From Rodentolepis nana (Eukaryota > Platyhelminthes > Cestoda > Cyclophyllidea > Hymenolepididae), in NCBI GenBank assembly GCA_900617975.1, contig UZAE01002101.1, positions 1 through 10,315 of the forward strand: a stretch of DNA of 10,315 nucleotides, in the 5' to 3' direction. Positions within the stretch are counted from its first letter, which is position 1. Each line of letters starts with the position of its first letter. Made by a program: the position numbers and the translations under genes. The notes under the pieces were generated by a model. It worked only from the letters and a program-made list of their open reading frames with translations. It was not told the origin of the DNA and did no database searches. Below, in pieces: positions 8,201 to 10,315 of this stretch.

Positions 8201-9738
8201 ATTACCGATTGCCTGATAGAACAGTAACAGTGTTTAATTTTACACTATAATACTAAAATATAAATGACTAAAGTTTTCAGTTAAAGTAAGGAAACAAGCT
8301 AAAATATCCAACTTAAAGAACTTACATTTACGAACCATACTATTGGCAGATACATTGGATCGGAGATATTCATAAAGAGATCCCTATGCAGAGAGAAATA
8401 CTTTTTTCTTCAAAAAGCAGGCCAAAGAGATATAAATAAAACTCTAAGGAGATATAGTTGAGTATCTAATATAAGGTAAGATGAATTTGAATAACAACGG
8501 AAGTGAATGCATTGGAGATACATTAATAGGTAAAATATCAGAAGCGCTAGTTAGTTGAAATAAGTTTTATAATTAGCGAACTCCTTATTTATCCAATATG
8601 TTTAACATAATTGTTGATTGTACGGAAAGCTATGGAAGACAGTATGACTAGATGTACGAGTGTTAACTTAAATTTTACTATCAAAGCATATCAGTTGCTT
8701 GTATTTTTACTCGAGAAGCCCATTTTACCTTGATTACCGTGTAACACTTGAACGCTTTTTTCTTGGGCACAGACCTTTAACTGCTTTAATTAGAATATTT
8801 TTATTATTTCAAATGGCAAGCTTTATGATATTTATATTTATCATTAGCCCATAATTAGAGTATAATTGATTGGTAACTAGGATATTTATTTTCAGAGGGT
8901 TAAGTCTTAACTCACCCCATGTGTGGTGATCTTTGTAAGTGAACATTGACTTGCAGTCGTAAATGTGCTTCAACAACTATGCCCGTTTTCTAAAAAAGAA
9001 ATAAGACAGATAATAGATTCAATGCGTCATCAAATAGCAGCTACTGGCTCGGCAAGTAGACGAAATTTGTCCCTGACTTGGTCGACTTTGTGAACAATGA
9101 AGGCATCATCCGTAGCTGTGTCCATAAAATACAGAAAAGAAGCAAATATTGGCGGAGAAATATCTCCAGGCACAGTGCATTGCGATATGTCATAATATCC
9201 CTTCGGTGGACATGCTGGTCCTGACACTTTTATGGGACAGTAGGTTTTTTCATGTGCTGTCAAGTCCGTATCCAGTTCCATATCAGCCACCTTAAAAGTT
9301 AACATTCTGGTAAAGTACAAGGACACTGAAAGAGAATTTAGTCATGATAAGCCACCTCGAGTGCACTAAATGCCTTTGGATGGGAGATGTTCACAGCTTT
9401 TAGAGTTATCGGTTGACAGAGAAGCGGGACAAAAATGTCTCTTGGATCTGAGAGTTGGATACCTCTTGCAAGTCGAAACCCATCTAAAATACTATTTCAA
9501 GGGTTATAAAACGAATCCTACCAGTACCATGAATTACATTTGCTTTTTCGCCTGACCAAATATTTAGGGATCTAGAACACAATTTTGTTGTCTACTTAAA
9601 AACATTTCACTTTGAAACTATTAGATTACTTTGCTATTTTGCTCACCGATTTCCTTTGATGGCAATAAAGCTCCCCGTATTTGTAGAATTTTTTATTCCA
9701 GAGTTGATTACATAAGGTCCTTTCAACGTATTGTTTGA
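5159..9738 (-). CDS. CD36 / class B scavenger receptor family gene, 5' end outside or unidentified (paralogue 2)
   Basis: Eight exons on the - strand read 9738-9647, 9571-9522, 9483-9367, 9325-9045, 8989-8916, 8383-8326, 6204-5950 and 5260-5159. They join into one open frame of 342 residues plus stop. It covers the central and C-terminal ectodomain (VINSG, HGTDG, the IFVPLLC cysteine, DISQC, FLYF, EP|KTG, RLQVNV, LPIVWF), one membrane helix and a Ser/Thr-rich tail. Each block aligns in order with CD36 and LIMP-2. The roughly 150-190 N-terminal residues, including the first membrane anchor, are missing. Expected role: lipid or lipoprotein binding and transport at the cell surface, tegument or lysosome (family knowledge; ligand unknown). 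Introns range from 38 bp to 2.1 kb, and the longest carries two inverted LTR-like repeats. The junction between 9367 and 9325 is the least certain. I see no internal stop or frameshift, so the gene looks intact. Confidence 0.88.
5261..5949 (-). other. Last intron of paralogue 2
   Basis: This 689-bp intron runs from GTGAGT to TGCAG. A less AT-rich patch around 5705-5775 (GTCGCCTGAC, GGGTGCGGTAGTGAGGCGTT) may be a worn repeat but matches nothing else in the window convincingly. Confidence 0.55.
5950..6204 (-). CDS. Exon of paralogue 2: C-terminal transmembrane helix
   Basis: The acceptor is TGATTTTAG and the donor GTGAGT (5949-5944). The exon is 255 bp, 85 codons, exactly as in paralogue 1, and begins DIEGSREDLKKLHYALYVSP. 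A helix of about 25 hydrophobic residues (6132-6058, rich in Leu, Ile and Phe) is followed by basic KLRKAK and a YCC pair. Cysteines next to the membrane are palmitoylated in vertebrate CD36; here that is inference. Without splicing the frame ends two residues later (TAG at 5943-5941). Confidence 0.9.
6382..6670 (-). mobile_element. Solo LTR-like repeat, inverted copy
   Basis: The reverse complement aligns in order with 7246-7585: near-terminal GTGGGTCACG, GGCAGGATTTGGAGGGTGCG, a diverged middle, TTTAGCTAGTTC, CTGCCATAGGGAGATTTCT and AAGGCTTTACTAGTG. It ends GTAGCAGTCCGCTACA. Near TG...CA termini and a size of about 290 bp fit an LTR. The flanking GAATT and AGATT are not a convincing target-site duplication, so the call rests on homology and termini. 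Confidence 0.55.
7246..7585 (+). mobile_element. Solo LTR-like repeat
   Basis: It starts TGTGGGACACGTTATC and includes CAGGATTGGGAGGTGCGGCC, a CCAAT box (GTGACCAATCAT), ATCCTGATCA, a degenerate poly(A) hexamer GAATAAGCG and CTGCCATAGAGATTTCTAAG, ending near GGCTTTACACA. The U3-like then R-like order is that of a retrovirus-like LTR. The right edge is fuzzy (about 7580-7610). No gag or pol internal region is attached, so it is a solo LTR or other short element in the 2.1-kb intron of paralogue 2. Confidence 0.58.
8326..8383 (-). CDS. Exon of paralogue 2: LPIVWF juxtamembrane motif
   Basis: The acceptor CTGCATAG and donor GTAAGT flank 58 bp that read DLFMNISDPMYLPIVWFVN after the split Gly codon. 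P-x-x-LP-x-VWF matches paralogue 1 (9 of 19 residues) and the family PVxWLNE motif. NIS is an N-glycosylation sequon at the same place as NWT in the paralogue. Confidence 0.92.
8797..8850 (-). repeat. Decayed fragment of the same 3' tail
   Basis: On the - strand this reads GGGCTAATGATAAATATAAA and then CATAAAGCTTGCCATTTGAA with ATAATAAA. That is the end of the hairpin module followed by the CCTGCCATTTG-TAAA module of 3741-3983, with substitutions. It lies in the 532-bp intron of paralogue 2. Confidence 0.7.
8916..8989 (-). CDS. Exon of paralogue 2: KTG...RLQVNV segment
   Basis: The acceptor TTCTTTTTTAG and donor GTGAGT flank 74 bp that read KTGIVVEAHLRLQVNVHL and then QRSPHM plus two bases. 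RLQVN is the CD36 core of this strand. Length and phases are identical to the + strand exon 1060-1133. Confidence 0.92.
9045..9325 (-). CDS. Exon of paralogue 2: cysteine-rich region and FLYF motif
   Basis: The acceptor is CTCTTTCAG; the donor is CCA|GTAGCT, which is weak but fixed by homology. The exon is 281 bp. It encodes SLYFTRMLTFKVADMELD, then YCPIKVSGPACPPKGYYDIS and QC, then PPIFASFLYFMDTA and RLLAEP. This is the family arrangement C...C-P-x-G-x-x-(D)IS-x-C...S-PHFL...(I)EP. Three of the ectodomain cysteines are visible. Joined to the next exon it gives AEPKTGIVVEAHLRLQ, like CD36 EPITG...AKRLQ. Confidence 0.9.
9367..9483 (-). CDS. Exon of paralogue 2: DG-F ... IFVPLLC cysteine segment
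   Basis: The exon starts after ATTTTAG at 9484 and encodes GFRLARGIQLSDPRDIFVPL, then LCQPITLKA and on to PKAF. IFVPLLCQ corresponds to the family's F-x-P-D-(I/L)-C-R-S cysteine. The end is uncertain. Splicing at A|GTGCAC (end 9367) keeps this Cys and leaves a 41-bp intron with a good acceptor, joining as Met-SLYFTRM. An earlier donor T|GTCAAC (end 9418) also keeps the frame but removes the Cys. Both donors are weak, and I prefer the first. Confidence 0.65.
9522..9571 (-). CDS. Exon of paralogue 2: tryptophan and HGT(DG) motif
   Basis: The acceptor is TTCTAG and the donor GTAGGA; the exon is 50 bp. The preceding split codon becomes Arg, giving GNRSLNIWSGEKANVIHGT. This parallels CD36 KR-x-L-x-x-W...INGT. 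Splicing over the following 38-bp intron completes HGTDG, the highly conserved family motif. Reading through instead gives a stop within about ten codons. The Cys usually found just before this motif is Ala or another residue here. Confidence 0.85.
9647..9738 (-). CDS. Exon of paralogue 2: YVINSG ectodomain segment
   Basis: The acceptor TTCTTGTAG follows a T-rich tract and the donor is GTGAGC. The exon is 92 bp, starts in phase 0 and ends with two bases. It reads SNNTLKGPYVINSG, then KNSTNTGSFIAIKGNR, matching the CD36 order NNT-x-x-G-Y-x-V-x-(N/T)G...KGKR. NNT and NST are N-glycosylation sequons. Confidence 0.85.
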
Positions 9739-10129
9739 CTACAAGAAAACAGAAAATCTACTAACACTTGTTACATTCATATTAAGAAAAATATTTTAAG
9801 CTCTATCCTCACATTTGCACACATTGGCATGTAGTTTCGACAGTGTCAAATGTAAACAAAGTATCTGAAATGTCATAATCAGTCACTGTCCTTAAGGCAC
9901 AATAATATATAAGAGCTTCCTATTACTAATTTCTGGATTTATTGTTTTATAAAAGATCGCCTAGAGCGTCATTTATCAGAAGTTAAAATCCCGAAAACCA
10001 TAGACCAAATTTACTTTCTCCTTTCCTATATTATATAATTAAAAATATGCATCTACTTATCCGAATATTATGATACATGCTCTATAAATAAACGAATACA
10101 TAAACAGCTTCCTCATTAATTAACTGGTT
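9739..10129 (-). other. Upstream intron of paralogue 2, with a doubtful exon remnant
   Basis: The next upstream exon should encode the family GYRD region. A short frame at 10025-9979 reads VNLVYGFRDFNF but runs into TGA with no usable donor. Otherwise this is AT-rich DNA up to the LTR-like copy at 10130. Confidence 0.4.
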
Positions 10130-10315
10130 TGTGGGAACGTCATCGCATGCCTGCACGCCAGGATTGGGAGGTGCGACCTGGGAGGTGCGACCGTACAAAC
10201 AGTGACCAATCATTAACCTCTGTTTGCTTAACCTAATCCGCCATCCTGATCACGACTAAGCTTCCTGCGTGTACATTTATCCGCAATACTCGAACTGAAT
10301 AAACGTGCTCCGTGC
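10130..10315 (+). mobile_element. LTR-like repeat, third copy (cut by window end)
   Basis: It begins TGTGGGAACGTCATCG like 7246 and shares CAGGATTGGGAGGTGCGACC, GTGACCAATCAT, ACCTCTGTTT, CCATCCTGATCA, TTTATCCGCAATACTCG and CTGAATAAACGTGCTCCGTG. The intact AATAAA here is GAATAAGC in the 7246 copy. It has an internal duplication of TGGGAGGTGCGACC and lacks about 20 bases after the GTAC shared with 7246. It could be a solo copy or the left LTR of a full element extending beyond the window. Confidence 0.6.

Larger units (their letters stand above)
6205..8325 (-). other. 2.1-kb intron of paralogue 2
   Basis: It separates the LPIVWF exon from the membrane-helix exon and holds two LTR-like repeats in opposite orientation. 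It also has a CATTTG triplet repeat at 7705-7722 and a 63-codon open stretch on - (7943-7752) that I cannot assign. The remainder is AT-rich without recognisable signals. Confidence 0.75.

Noticed and set aside
9370..9555. 61-codon frame on +
   Set aside because: It is antisense to paralogue 2 exons and spans their 38-bp intron; the - strand reading has family motifs.

Overview
The window looks like eukaryotic nuclear DNA. It is AT-rich, the coding signal comes only in short segments bounded by GT...AG splice sites, and the rest is introns, intergenic DNA and interspersed repeats. Very short introns (38 and about 41 bp) beside ordinary ones, together with LTR-like and retroposon-like repeats, suggest a parasitic flatworm, possibly schistosome-like. 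That taxonomic call is an inference. I see no prokaryotic operon, rRNA, tRNA or CRISPR array.

The main content is two genes of the CD36 / class B scavenger receptor family (CD36, SR-BI, LIMP-2), arranged tail to tail. The + strand gene enters from the left with its 5' part outside the window. Its exons are 1060-1133, 1497-1554 and 2112-2366, with a probable five-codon last exon at 2442-2459. The - strand gene enters from the right, also without its N-terminal part. Its exons are 9738-9647, 9571-9522, 9483-9367, 9325-9045, 8989-8916, 8383-8326, 6204-5950 and 5260-5159. Three consecutive exons have identical lengths (74, 58 and 255 bp) and phases in both genes, and their translations align without gaps. 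They are therefore paralogues from an inverted duplication. Reading frames join cleanly across every proposed intron. Only the 9366-9326 junction and the terminal exons are less certain.

Non-coding layout: 1-197 is one end of a dispersed repeat in - orientation. Its inverted partner starts at 3489, between the two genes, and continues into a tail of repeated 34-bp hairpin modules and TAAA-rich modules to about 3983. A decayed piece of the same tail lies at 8797-8850. A second family, LTR-like, has copies at 6382-6670 (-), 7246 to about 7585 (+) and 10130-10315 (+, cut by the window end). The first two lie in one 2.1-kb intron of the - strand gene. A run of 17 G lies in an intron of the + strand gene.

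By family knowledge, both proteins should be glycoproteins with a large luminal or extracellular domain, anchored by an N-terminal and a C-terminal membrane helix (only the C-terminal one lies in the window), that bind or transport lipid or lipoprotein. Their cytoplasmic tails differ completely, so location or sorting may have diverged.
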